Below, piece after piece: positions 47,269 to 60,600 of a DNA stretch of 64,000 nt. The stretch is from Brevipalpus yothersi (lineage: Eukaryota; Arthropoda; Arachnida; Trombidiformes; Tenuipalpidae). The stretch is taken from assembly GCA_003956705.1 (NCBI GenBank), contig QZCP01000031.1, positions 93,760 through 157,759 of the forward strand, given 5' to 3'. Each line of letters opens with the position of its first letter. Position 1 is the first letter of the stretch. The notes under the pieces are model-generated. The model searched no databases and was not told the DNA's origin. It saw nothing but the letters and a program-made list of their open reading frames with translations. The position numbers and the translations under genes were made by a program.

Positions 47269-48627
47269 AACCTGGTGTGTGAAAAGGGGAATGTGTAATC
47301 CAAAATATACACAAACACACACACATACCAACAGCTACCAGCGTGCATATTTGTACACATAATGATGATGCAATGTTCACGGCCATCGAGCTCATCGAAC
47401 TTGTTGTGTGTTTATGAAATATTTTTCAACTTGGGTCAATGTTGATCAAATTTTGTAGTCATGTTGTTGTTGTTACTGATTATTGGCCGGTGGATTGATC
47501 GGTTGAATTGCCTACTGTTAGCGAATAAAATCAATTGGATTTTTCGATTGTTAATCTAGTTTTTTTTACTCTCTATCCTCTTGATTTTCCCTTTTATTCC
47601 CTTTGAAACGCTTGACGCAATAGTACCACCATCTTGTTTACTTTCTTTTTTGCGTGTCCAAGTGATGCTGGTTTCTCTTTCTCTTTCAACTGATGTCCAA
47701 TCACTTGTGACCCAAAGTGGAAACCCAGCATCATCATGATGATGACGAACATCATCACCCAACAGTCTGATTACTGATAGTGAGAGAGAGTGTGTGCATA
47801 TAGCCATTGAAACTTGTCGAAATGAGGCCACTTTTGTTTTAATCTTTTTTTCGATCCGATTGAAATCAAGAATGTGGGCATGTATGTTAGAATTGATGGT
47901 AAAAGAGAAAAAAAGAGCATCATACAAGATGGAGAAGAAGAAGAAGAAGAAAGTGGACAGCAGAAATTGTAATCAAATAATGAATGCAAATTCAAGTGGA
48001 ACCGATTAAAGGATATCCACTTTGCAATGTGTGTGTGTTTGAGGCTTGGTTTGTGTGATACTCTTTTTTTGCTCTCTTCGCGTTTTTCGAATTGAATCCT
48101 AATCATTACAAAATGCTACCTGTTGAATGTTCGGATGCTGTTGGATAAATTTTCTCTCTCTCTCTCATCAGTACAGGTTTTTGGTGACCCAGGATGATGC
48201 TGATGAGGTGGTAATGGTGATGCTGGTGATGGCAATTAATGCCGTCCAGACACCAATCCGATCGATTGATAGTGATAATACTGATGATACTCTGGGAAAG
48301 TGAGACATACTTTCACCTTTGATCCAGTCTTAATCAGATATGGTTTGAAAACGAAATCGCAAATTCTTTTTTTCCAGCCTCAATTATATCTCTCCATCTC
48401 ACTTGATTAGTCTAAGAATATGATTTGCCCATTTCAATAGGAGACTCTCCAAGTGTGTATATGTATGTGAAAGGAAGCAAATAAAATTTACCGGTTAATA
48501 AAAGTTTCCATATAATAGAAATGGAAATGGTTTAATATGAATGTGAAGCTTCTTCATCTAACTGATATGCATACTTATTTAGATAGGCAAAAAAAAAGTG
48601 AACTCAAATTTTGACTCTTCATCTTCA

Positions 48628-48632
<5 letters not shown>

Positions 48633-48692
<60 letters not shown>
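48633..48692. repeat. (CT)n microsatellite, 60 bp
   Basis: Perfect run; a GA tract lies at 48893-48930, about 200 bp downstream. Confidence 0.96.
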
Positions 48693-48695
<3 letters not shown>

Positions 48696-48890
48696 TTTGC
48701 ATCTTTCTATTCTCATTTCAGCATCAGGCTCAACATTGGAATGAGATGAGATGCGAGAACATGCAAGTGAAAGATTAAGTTTGAAAGAAGAAATCGGGTT
48801 AATTATTGTTATGGTAATCAGATGAGAGAATGAGAAGGCTGATGTTGATTGCAATATGGTACTAGTAGATGAGAGGGAGGATGGAGATGA

Positions 48891-48947
<57 letters not shown>

Positions 48948-50070
48948 TTTTACATTAATCGGCAAAAATTTGTTCTCTTCCTCATCATCAACACTGTGGC
49001 TTATTGATATTAAAAAGGTTTTTCACGGAAATCACGAAATCGGCCAGTATAAGGCCCTCAAGATAAGTCGAAAACCTGACTACATGATATTCTGAAGTAT
49101 ACACTTCGATTTTTCCACCAAACACGGCCTGATTGGGTGAACATTTTTACGAATAACACTTGACATGATGCTGATGAAGATGAAAAGTGTTTATGAATAT
49201 AAGAATGTTAAATCAAAGATAATGGAAGATCAAAAGCCGAAATGAATCCGGTATATGAGATTTCTTGCCTCAATATACCTGTAAGTATTTATATATTCAT
49301 ATACTGACAGCCAAAAATCACTGACAGCGGCAAGTGTGTATGTGTATATGGACATCGGCACATCATGTCATGGTGCTTATTTGTAATGATCAAATCATGA
49401 AGGCTCATTGAGCAGATTGTGATATCAAATGAGGAGAGTAAGAAAGTTAAATGATGATGATGGGAAGAGAAAGGATTTTCATCCTTTCATCCTGGAGATG
49501 ATCCTCATCATGCTGGATGATGGAGAGAGAGGAAGAAGTCGAAAATGTTGTGGCCAAATGGACTCCCGAATTAGCTGCTGCTGCTGAGTTTGGAATGCGA
49601 AGCATTTTATCTACAGATAGTTTGGTGCGGTGTATATGTGCCCAGAAGTTCAGTATCATGAGATGAGAAGGACATTAAGGGGAGAAGTGGAAGAAGAAAA
49701 ATTTTGAATGATTAGACTTAAGAAGAGGTTGAGAAGGATAATCCATTAGATATGTTGATAATGGCTTGTCAGCGATGGTCAGTGATGGCCGCATCTTTTT
49801 GGTTGAGAAGAGAGAATTAAGAGCTGATGATGAGAAAGTAGGAGTATGGGGGAAGATATTCTTGGACATCTTGTGCATATGAGACATCGATTGAGGCCAA
49901 AAGTGAGAGGAAAGACAATCCTGATCATGATTTCATGGGAATATCACGACAGAATCGAATTTATTGTGCAAGTATGTATGATGCTCAGAATATATATATC
50001 CACATTCTTTTTCACGTTTCTCATTTGAGTGGACATTTGTCCAGATATAAAATTATAATTTTTGATTCTT

Positions 50071-50072
<2 letters not shown>

Positions 50073-50136
<64 letters not shown>
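50073..50136. repeat. (CT)n microsatellite, 64 bp
   Basis: Perfect run. Confidence 0.96.
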
Positions 50137-50142
<6 letters not shown>

Positions 50143-50664
50143 ATGTCATCGAATCATTGTTGACTGGTTTGTTTGTCAAAATTTTTTTATTCTCTTTCCC
50201 TTTCATTATGTATTCATCTAACTTATTAGCATCATCTTGATGCGGAATTTTTTTTTCATCTCTCTCTCCTCTTCGTTATATCTATCTACTCAACTTGCTG
50301 TTCGAAAAGTAACGGTTTGAGAGATATTTTTACAGGGTTCATATAAGAATGCTAGAGAGAGAGAGAATAGATTGCGGATTGGTATCAAGTCCCGAGCTAT
50401 GATCGTGAGCAAGTATCTGGCTAAATTCATCATCCATCTAATGTCCATCAAACGTTGTAATGTGTGTGGCTGATTTAAGCTATCCATTCGCATACATAAG
50501 TGTAGAATAAATTAGTACGCAATGATGATGAAGGATGAAAAAGAAGAGAAGGAAGTTGAATATTGTTGCATTATCAACACTATTATAATCAATTTGATTA
50601 AAATTTATATAAGTGTTTCCATATTGAAAGTGAGAATATGAGATGTTGAGAATGAATAGTGTTT

Positions 50665-50698
<34 letters not shown>

Positions 50699-51397
50699 AG
50701 AGAGGGAAAGCTCATTCATCTTTTATATTATACTGCTCTTCGAAAATCCATATTGTGATTTCAATTGAGTACCAACAATCGAGGCACATCGAGCCTCTCT
50801 TCCGCTTAAATTTTCATACTACTCACAATAACAGCTTGAACATTATTGTATATATATTCGTGAAAATTTAGAGAGAGAGAAAGAGAGAGGAACTTGTTCC
50901 ACTAAATTTTTTAGGCTCTTCCCAGGACAAAAATTTTTTCCAATTTTATTCCTCATCAGAAGAATGCTCCCAAAAAATGTTTTCAAAACAAGAGAGTATG
51001 AAGGGTTGAAGTGCAAATTTTTTGTCCACAAGAGAGAGAGGAAAGAATTTTATTTTGACCGATAAATTTTTGGAAAAAAAGTGAAGCTAATTTCTCTTTT
51101 CGAAATCACTCGAATTCATCGGAAAAGATCAGATATTCAAATGATCTTTTGAACAAATTTTTCTTCGATCACTATCTGAGACGTTGATTGAACCCATCTG
51201 AATGGAATCCACTGTTTAATTGTGTCATAATGTAAATATTGAGCCTCTCACTCACTATCTAAGCAGGTTAAAGTTTTGTCGATATTTTTTCATGATTAGA
51301 AAAGTTAAAAATTAATTTACCTGTAATATTATTCATTGTATTTATCCAGATTAACCAATCTCAGCCATCCATTAGCACATTACAGTAGCAACCTCAA

Positions 51398-51428
<31 letters not shown>

Positions 51429-52072
51429 TTTCATCCTTGCGGCTGGGTCGTCGATCGGCAGCCATGATTCGTAAATAAATGTTCATCATGAATATACACT
51501 ATTTCGAATTCCAAGCATAATTTTTTTCTCAAATATGTGCTCCTCACTCTCTCTCTCTCACACACACTTGATTAAAGCTACCGAAAATTTAAAATCGATG
51601 GTGTGCGTTGAGCAATCACTTTCAACCGGAAAGATGGCCTGGAGTAAAACACATGTCAATCGAACAGAAAGAAGAAAATATCGTAAATATAAATGATGAA
51701 ATCAGAGAGAGGGAGAAGAGAGAGAAGACAGGGAGAAAGTCTGATCAATTTGAACAGATAAATTGGGAAATGAAAAAGAATGTGGAAATACTGAAAAATT
51801 TAGGATACAGATGATGATGTATACACACGATGACCAATTTCAAGCATTTGCTCTCTTCAAATCTTAAATCTTAAATCGTGGATTCTGTCTGAGGGCTAAA
51901 TAAGTGAGTATGAACAGGGTGAATGATATTTTCGGACTGTATTTGTGGCATGAATCTTTTCTCTCTTCTCTTCTCTTGGTCTTCTTCATCTTCTCATGCT
52001 TTCACCCTTAAGGTCAATTATCGACCGATGAGAGCGATTACATGTATCGGTCTACACTGTTTCAAGTGAACG

Positions 52073-52125
<53 letters not shown>

Positions 52126-53436
52126 TTTCTATCATCACAGTCGATACGTATATATATATAGATATATTCTTAGATTCTTCTATCATCATCATTTGTTCAG
52201 ATTGAAGAACTTCTTTCATTCGTGATTCCATCATTTGTAAAGCTCAACGAGCTCTCTCAATGAGAAGAGGAAGATTCCAATAGCAACATCTCTCTCTCTC
52301 TCTCTCTTCATCCTTTCATCGGCCAGTCTTTGCCTTGATCGTGATCCGATGTGGCCAATTTTCGGCCATATATACGGGCTTTTGCTCGATAATTCATGAG
52401 TAAATTCAAGAATAAAAAAGATAGTTCTATCATCTCTTGAAATGATGGAGGAGAGAGAAAAAGAAAAGGAGATAGAAAATATCGGACTTTGATCATCATC
52501 AATTGGGCGAGAGAGAGAAATTTTCTCTCCTCAAGAATGAATGAATGAAATAGACTTGATTCTGAACTTAGACCATATATATTCGACCTCATTGGACAAT
52601 CGAGGCCGCTAAAACGATCAGGAAACGATTAGATTGTATACAAAATGATCACACACAATTAATGACAATTTGATAGTGTTAAGCAAAGCAAGTGTGTGAA
52701 TGGCTAACATCAAGTGTTGAATAGTTAGCAAGCGAAAGTGTTAATACATGTATTCCAAATAGCCAGATAGCTCAGTAAAAGTGGAAAATTTCTCTCTCTC
52801 TCAAAAAGTGTTGAGGAAAATTGGTTAAAAAAGAATTTATGAGATTAAAATTACAGTGAAATGTTTGATATAAAAAAGTAGGGTAATAAAATTCAAATTG
52901 CTGATGGATTGAGTGTTTTATGTAATTCACTAATTTTACGTTTAATATTTCTAGTTTTGACTCTTTTTCTCTCTCCATCTTTTTTTTATGATTAATCAGT
53001 TGATTAACAGAGCAAATCAGACAGAATATGCTAGATGTCAAAGGTATCAGTATTTCTGTAAATGAATGTGGGATGTCAAGAAAAAAATTTCCACTAATTC
53101 CAATTAAGATCAAAAAACTCAAAGATATGGAGTTTCTGGCCATTTAAGATAATTCAATTTAAAAAAATCAAAAAACTTAAAACACAAATACCTACTCAAT
53201 AAGTCAGTTAATCGATTGATTATTCTTACTGTTTGTATGTGTGGGATTATTTTTAATTAAATATATACCAGTAAATGAATTTTTTCGATCAAACTGTAGG
53301 TGAAAAGTTAATCAAGAAAAATGTGTGTGAGTGTGTGTATGTATGTGAGTAAGAAAAAATAATTAAGTTATTTTGGCACAATTCAGCAGCATATCTAAAT
53401 ACAGAATCAATACTTTTGGAAGTAAAACAAAGATAT

Positions 53437-53438
<2 letters not shown>

Positions 53439-53488
<50 letters not shown>
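53439..53488. repeat. (CT)n microsatellite, 50 bp
   Basis: Perfect run. Confidence 0.95.
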
Positions 53489-53490
<2 letters not shown>

Positions 53491-55829
53491 TCCCAAGCCT
53501 CTAGATTACAGGAAAGTAAGGAAGAAGAAAAAAAGGACCCAAGAAAAAAGAGGAGACAATATTTTCGCCCGAAAAATTTACATCCTGATTACAGTTCCCT
53601 TTACTTTTTCCATCATGTTGACACATGCTGGAAGCACATTACTCAATTTTTGTATGGAAAAAAATAGCATTTCATCAATACCTTGTGAAGCTAAATTTAA
53701 AACATGTAGTGGAAAGTGGATTCTGAGTGATGCTCGTTAGATAGGAAGATGTGAATATATGAAGTAGAAAGAAGAAAAAAAAATGGAGATGAAGATGGAG
53801 AAAAAGATTACAAGATGGATATGTATAAAAATTGAAAGGTTTGGGGAAGATGATAGTAGTGATAGATATATATATATATACAGTTATAATGAACCCCTGT
53901 TTGGACTTGAAAGAATTTTTTCTTTCTACATGCTCACATGTTGGTTAGTTGAACATCATTTTATACCAAAAAATGATTGTTGATGGGAATACAGCTATAT
54001 ATTCACCTGATATATCAACTGATTTTAGGTATCAAAAAATTCACTCTTGCTGATAATCGAAGATGAAAAGAAACACAATGTTGTGGAGAAGAAGAAGAAG
54101 AAGAAGAATCACTTGGTAGTTGAGCTTCCCAAGTAAGTTTGGGCTGAAGAGTAGCGGAAAAAAATTGGGCAAAAATAATAACTGAAGATGATGATAAAAA
54201 AAATTGAATACTATGATATAACAAAGTTCAGAGTGGAAAGCATGGGAAAAGTTGAGAAATAATCAAAATTGAGTGCATTTTTCATGTTTTTGTCCGATTC
54301 AGTAGTTATCTTGTTGAATTCCGATTGTAGCCCAAATTCATCAGAATAGACCAACCTCTGAGATGAAGAAGGACATGATTGAGAGTGTAGTTAGCTTTAT
54401 GGAGGCCATCAAATATTGATCATCACTATCTGGAATAATTTAGGTATTTTTTCCTCTCTTTTTTACGGGTTCCGTTGAAAATGAATCCAGCTTCCAAATT
54501 TTCATCATCATTTTTGATTGATTACCCAAAAAATACTCGAAAATATCTAAAATGAGATGCCTTAATAAATGTTCAGTATTCTGGGCCCAGTTTTATCATC
54601 CCCGTCATTCATGATAGTAAAATTGGAATTCAGGTTAGCATGGTAATTTTTATTCCCATTTCCAACCAAGCCTTTCACATGAAACAGTCCCGTGGAATAT
54701 TAAATTCAATGAGCTACTCTCTCTCTCTCTCTTACCATCATTCTTCATATATTGAAATTCATGAGCGATATTCCGTGGCTCCGGAAAAGAGGCCTGATAA
54801 GATCGTGAAAAATTCAACACCGATTGTAGACATGGTGTGCATATGGTGTTCATGTAGTGTGTGCATGATGGAATGTGCTCTAAAGTATCAGATAATCGGA
54901 TATGAAGTCAAATCATGGGCAAGTAGAAGTGAAAGCGAAAAAGGTCAACAAATTTGAATATTACATGAAAAAAATTTTCTTTCTGAGCGTGCAATTAATT
55001 ATCAACAGTCAAGAGTCAAAAGGTTCCAGGTCAACCCTCGATACTAGTGCGAACATAGTATGCACGTACATGTACATGTACATGTATATGTATATACTCG
55101 AAAACTTACTCTCTCAACAAAATTCCAATCAAACTATCGTTACTATCGAACAAATTCTCACTAAACTTTTTAGCATAAAATGTAACTTGCATTCCAATCA
55201 TCTTTCACTAATGCTCAGATATGCTTCAAACAGAATGTATATGCTTCATACATTGCCCGAAGGCAAATACCGTTATCCATGTGAGAAAGCCTTTTCTCTC
55301 TCTCTTCCACTTAAGATGATGAGAATTTTTTGAATAAAAAAAGAAGACGACTAATATTTGATTAATGAACGACTTTAAGCGAAAAAAACCTTTTGCTCGA
55401 TTATGATTATGATGGTGATTTTTGGGTACTCAATCTAGCACCAACACACACACACTTACACATACCTGTAAGTACATTTTTTAAATTACAATTAGAATTT
55501 TGGCACCTTAGCCTAAGGCCGATCAACGCCAGTGTTGGTAATGATGATTTTTTTCACCCATTTTAAAAAATTCAATGAGATGATGCGGAAGATGATCAAC
55601 TGTTCGCCTGGTGGACCTATTAATTTGGTTCTTAAATCAGGCCACAATTTGCCCAAATGATAAATCTTATATTTAAGTCAAATTATCGACGGTTGTGCTG
55701 AATTTTTTTCTCCATCAACATTGTATTAATACTAATACGATGAATTATATACGCTGTTTGTATGATTTGTTGCTGTTCTGTTGTAAAACTTTTGTTTTAT
55801 CAAATGAATACAAAATGAAAGTGAGAATC

Positions 55830-55834
<5 letters not shown>

Positions 55835-55880
<46 letters not shown>
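55835..55880. repeat. (CT)n microsatellite, 46 bp
   Basis: Perfect run. Confidence 0.95.
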
Positions 55881-55883
<3 letters not shown>

Positions 55884-56074
55884 ATTAATGAGCCATTAAG
55901 ATCCCTCTAACATTCTTCACCACTTTCTCATCAAACTATTCGATGATCTTTGTGGTAGATCAAATATCGTTCTCGTGGTAAGGCCAACTTGTAAGCATGT
56001 ATCACACACATACACAAGTCATTTGGCAAAAGTATGTAATGATAATAATAATAATAATATGTGCATTCACACAA

Positions 56075-56102
56075 TAAAGATCATGTATAAGTATGATCTT
56101 TA
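56075..56102. repeat. 10-bp inverted repeat with competing second stem
   Basis: TAAAGATCAT (56075-56084) pairs with ATGATCTTTA (56093-56102) around an 8-nt loop. ATCATGTA inside it can alternatively pair with TACATGAT just downstream. Confidence 0.7.
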
Positions 56103-57402
56103 CATGATAATAGTAATAATAATTTAACCTTTTTCCACCGAATCAAATGAACATTCAGCAAAACGCTTCACTTGATGATGTGTATTAGATCACCAGCAAT
56201 GTATTAGTATCAATGAATAGTTTCAGCTAATGATAATGGCCTGGTGTAGTTTAGATATGATGGATGTGATATCATTTGATGACCAATATTTAGGCGGATT
56301 CTGATGAGCACGCGATGGTAAATGATGATATGTAATGAAAACCTTTTGCCAACATAACGGTAAAAAACTTTCATATTCACACTCATGAATTAGAGATAAG
56401 AAAGTAAAAAATTTGAACCCAAATTTCAAGAACCCATTACATTTGGCCCATTGGCACAGGGTTTTTTTCGGTAGAGGTCCTAATCAGTTAAATGTGTGTG
56501 TGTGTGTGTGTTTGTATGCAAATACCGTGCTATTCGTAAAATAAATTCGTATGAAAAAAATTCAGACCCATAAATTTACCCATTTCAACTGGTTGTCACT
56601 GTGTGGGTGGAATGTCTAGCCACTTTGAATGATGAATTAACATTTGTCAGGGTATTAATATCTTCCATCATTTGAAATGATGATTTGAAATTAAAGTTTT
56701 CATTTGGAATGATGAGCTGACCATTTTTGAAATTTATTCACTTTTTCTTTTTGCTTGGCCTTTGTTCTTTAATACATCCACTTTTCATGTACATTTTTGA
56801 TTCAGCAGGATTGATGTTTAGAATTAAATAAATAACCTAGATTGAGATAATCATTTTGTTTGAATTTTAAAAATCTTGATTAATTTGAAGGTCTTCTAGC
56901 TCAGATAATATCAAATAAAAATCCAACCACTAGTATGTAACGTTACGATTTAAGCATTTTCTCAGATCTTAAATGTATAAGTTTCATTTTTCGGCTATAA
57001 GCATTCCAAAGGAATCTATCAGTTTGCCATAGATTTTTTGAATTTTTCTCAAAAATTTTGAGGCTACTCAAATTCAAATAAATAGATTTTCTTGAGAAAA
57101 ATCACTCACTTATAACTGTGATAGATCACACGATCTTAATCATTCATGTTTATGCAAATTTCCACATTACAATTGTAATTTAAATTATATTGCTTGAACT
57201 CAATAATGCTAACATTTCCATGAACACAATTGTAGTTAATAAATCTGCATTTGTAACGATTAAATTCGCTCAATTGAAAGCTAATAAGGAGAAAGGCTAA
57301 CAAGGAAAATAGTGTTTATTTTAATTTCAATAGAATGATTGAGATGCTCAAGTCCATCGATGTGAACCACATACACACACACACACACAAACAAAGTTCA
57401 TC

Positions 57403-57437
57403 AGATCTATCTGTCTGACAAAATTGTTGATAGATCT
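57403..57437. repeat. 9-bp inverted repeat upstream of a small secreted-peptide ORF
   Basis: AGATCTATC (57403-57411) pairs with GATAGATCT (57429-57437), loop 17 nt, about 57 bp before the ATG at 57494. Confidence 0.7.
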
Positions 57438-57493
57438 TTTCAGCTCATTTTCAGCCTCAATTCAAAAATGATCCAAAGCTAACCCAATTGATC

Positions 57494-57658
57494 ATGACAC
57501 TATTTGCCGGAAAAATCAGAAAATTGAAGATCAGTTCAATTCTGTTGTTATTATTATTATCGCTCTTATCATCATCAGTGAGAGCCTTCAGCCTTGTTAG
57601 CCCTATTGTTTTGAAATTGAAAAGAATCATCAAATTATTGGGTGATCATAGCAGATGA
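57494..57658 (+). CDS. Candidate secreted small peptide, 54 codons
   Basis: The frame starts at ATG 57494 and ends at TGA 57656-57658. Residues 1-12 are basic. Residues 16-25 form a hydrophobic core (ILLLLLLSLL), followed by SSSVRA, a plausible signal-peptidase site near residue 31. The remaining 23 residues hold a basic amphipathic stretch (SPIVLKLKRIIKLLG), as in many secreted cationic or regulatory peptides. A four-codon upstream ORF lies at 57468-57482. A TCA|GTGAGA string at codons 28-30 could be a donor, making this instead the signal-peptide exon of a longer gene. The leucine core is TTA-repeat encoded, so chance is a real alternative. Confidence 0.3.
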   Translation: MTLFAGKIRKLKISSILLLLLLSLLSSSVRAFSLVSPIVLKLKRIIKLLGDHSR

Positions 57659-60600
57659 TCGATGATAAATGAATGAAGAGATGGAAGAGAAAAAAATTTC
57701 CTTTTCACTTTTCACTTTTTTCATTTCTTCTCCTCTTTTTTCCTTCAATCATCATTGTCATCCTATTGACTCCCAAAAATTGGCCCATCTTTTGACACCC
57801 CTCAGAATGTGGTACTTTCAATTCTTGATATATTCGTGATACTAACCGAAATTCCATTTGTTTTTCCATTACCTATCTCTTTCCTCCAGGCAATTCGAAT
57901 TTTGAAACAAAACTTTCTCTCTCTCTCTCTCTTCGAAAACACTTTCCAATCTATTGTGTTTGTGTTTGTGTGTGGTTTTGTTGTTGTTATTGTTGTTGTT
58001 GTTCTTATGTCTTGCTACTTGTACACTGTAGCTGTCTTATTTTGATGGGTTCACAATGCCTAGCCGATAAGTGATTGAATGAATTCGAATGAGAGAAATA
58101 TTTTCTTCATGATGATGAAACAAATCGAGGTGTGTAAAAGTGAATGTGATTTTCTTGATGACACTAAAAACTTTTCCTCGATTTCCGGCTACTTATTACT
58201 CCTTTGATGGCCTCAATTGAGCCTCAATTATTGCCTGCAAAAATACTTCCCTCTCAATCCTCTTCTCCCCCCTTTATCGATGATCCTTATGAGTGGAACA
58301 CGTGGCAAGTGATCTTAGATGTATGTGTGTGTGTGTATGTGTACTGCCACTTTGACCCTTCAGATGTGAGGTCGAGATTTGATTTTGGGATGTCCTGCCA
58401 AGAGAGGAAGGAAGGAAGAAGTCATCGAGCTTGATTGACATGAGGCTAGGCTTGAGAGATCGAGGAAGAAGACGATGAAGAAGAGGATGGACATGAGAAA
58501 AGAGAGAAATTTTTACTCTTCTTTTCCGTGAGCAATTGATTATGACTTGATTGGAATGTGAAAATCAAATGAAAATTGAGAATGTGAATCTCTCTCTCCA
58601 CAGAAGCATTAAGAAGCGGTCTCGATTTTGATCTGAATTTTGATTTTTCCAAAATCTTATTTACATACACATGAGCATGGTTGACTGGGAATAATAATAA
58701 GAATCCGGGATTGCAGGCTACTCAAATCAAATGAGAAAGAGAGAGAGAGAGAGTAAACTTTTTTTCTCTACGTTTAAATGAGAATAATGAAAATTAAAAT
58801 GATCAAAAGAAATAAAAGACTATATGAACTCTTGATTATTTTGATTTTCCAAAGTATTACATGTTATGCATGTACTTTGCCTCAATCTGTTTGATTTTTG
58901 TTGCCTTTTCATCAGACTTGTTAGTAGTAGGAAAGTTTAGGGGAGAGAGAAGGAATTCTTTTTAGTGTTTTTAACCCACTCTCTTGTATTTGCATTGAAA
59001 AACTAAATTGAGCGACTTTTATAACGGTTCTCACTACCTATGACCCAGTATATATTCATGTATATGCACACACACATTTAGCCTTATGTTTATGAGAATG
59101 TTTCTAGACTAGGTGATAAAAGCATAACCTTCAGTGTCATATTTTGTAGAAAGTGGAGATTGTAGAGTAATTTTGTTATTATTATTGTTTTCAATTTTTC
59201 TCTTCTACCAAAAAATAATGTTAAAAAAATTCAGTCTAAATTCGTGAGAATATCTAAACTTATGCCAACTTATTTCTTATTTTATCGAAAAAATAATTTT
59301 TTTTCTCTTATTTTGTTTTATATTTTTCTTGTTTCTATTTACTTCTCTCAATTTTCTTACCCATCTGGCCATACAATCAGTAGCAATTAATAAAGTGGAA
59401 CATAGTCACTCTACGATCAAATGCCAAAAGGGTTTTCTCAGAACCTCTTTCGCTCTCTCTCTCTCAAACTTATCTGATTCATTCATCATATTAATATTAA
59501 TATGTTATATCATGATATTCGATCTTCTTCTACAGTCAACAATGTGGTCACAAAAATCTTGAAATATATATGTGTGTATGCATAAACACAAGGTAAAATT
59601 ATTATCACTATTATTGTTATTATTATTATTTTGAACATTTTCAATTGAACCAGGGAAAAGATTTTTTTAAAGATTCAATCACGAATAAACAATCCCAGTA
59701 ATACATCAGAATTTGTATATTATCGTTTTCAGATGAACAAGAAGAACAAAATACCACTCCTTAATGCCATGGAAGCACGACTAGCATGTGATCACGATAA
59801 CCGTTGACTTTTATACAAACATTATCGAGCATAATGAAGCGAATCTAAGCTGATTTTTTGATGATATTTTATATGTACATTCTCTTCATGGTATACACAT
59901 GGTAGGTGTGTTTGTATGTGTGTTTTGACTCTAAAATTGAATCTGTCATTTTTTTATCACTTAAATGCTACTCATTATCAGATGTGCAAGCCCTTCTTCT
60001 TCTTCGTACGAATTATGTCTGTATCATCACCCAATCACACGAGTAATTGAAGTTATTTTAATGTGCGGATGATAATCAATCAGTAAAAATTGGTGGATGA
60101 TAAGATGTATATCATGGAAGGCATCAAAATTGACTTGATATAAGAGCACGGCATAACAAAATTATCGAAAATTTTGGGCAATCATAGAGATGGGCAAGAA
60201 TGTTCACATACACATGTGGTATGTGAGAAAGTTTTCAAGTAATTCAAAAATGGCTCATATATTTTCGATGGGATCAGTTTCTTCATTTTCGATCATCAGC
60301 TAGATGATCTGGTAGAAATTAGCTGTTCAATAGACCGTTTGTATCAATTCGACACCCAAAAATTAGGATAAAAACATTTCATTGGTAATGAGTTGATAGG
60401 AAAGGGTTGAACGTGGACTGAATTTCACGTGTGGAACATTCAGAAAGGAAAAGAATATTTTTTTATCTGCTAATTAGAATGTTTTGTGTTCCAAAATTTC
60501 CTAAAATCTGTGAAATCTATGAGAATGATCAATCGGTTCAATACTGATTGCCCAATAGATAATTACAAGAATCGATAAACTTAGAAGTGATCAAAGTTAG

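Larger units (their letters stand above)
43300..57402. other. Non-coding, microsatellite-rich region
   Basis: About 14 kb. Tracts occur at 45235-45270, 48633-48692, 48893-48930, 50073-50136, 52078-52121, 53439-53488 and 55835-55880. Other structure is a 12-bp minisatellite with hairpins at 47212-47268, a GC palindrome at 46464-46475, TACATG repeats at 55073-55092 and a hairpin at 56075-56102. Frames of 60-130 codons here are driven by CT/GA tracts or start at non-ATG codons. Confidence 0.5.

Noticed and set aside
51608..51814. Charged 68-codon plus-strand frame
   Set aside because: It starts at TTG, has no promoter or family match, and its middle is a GA-rich Glu/Arg stretch.
52755..52790. 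tRNA A-box-like string TAGCTCAGTAAAAGTGG
   Set aside because: No B box (GGTTCGANTCC type) at a suitable distance and no acceptor-stem pairing.
57188..57210. miR-137-like seed TATTGCTTGA
   Set aside because: The match stops after 10 bases and no miRNA-type precursor hairpin is apparent.
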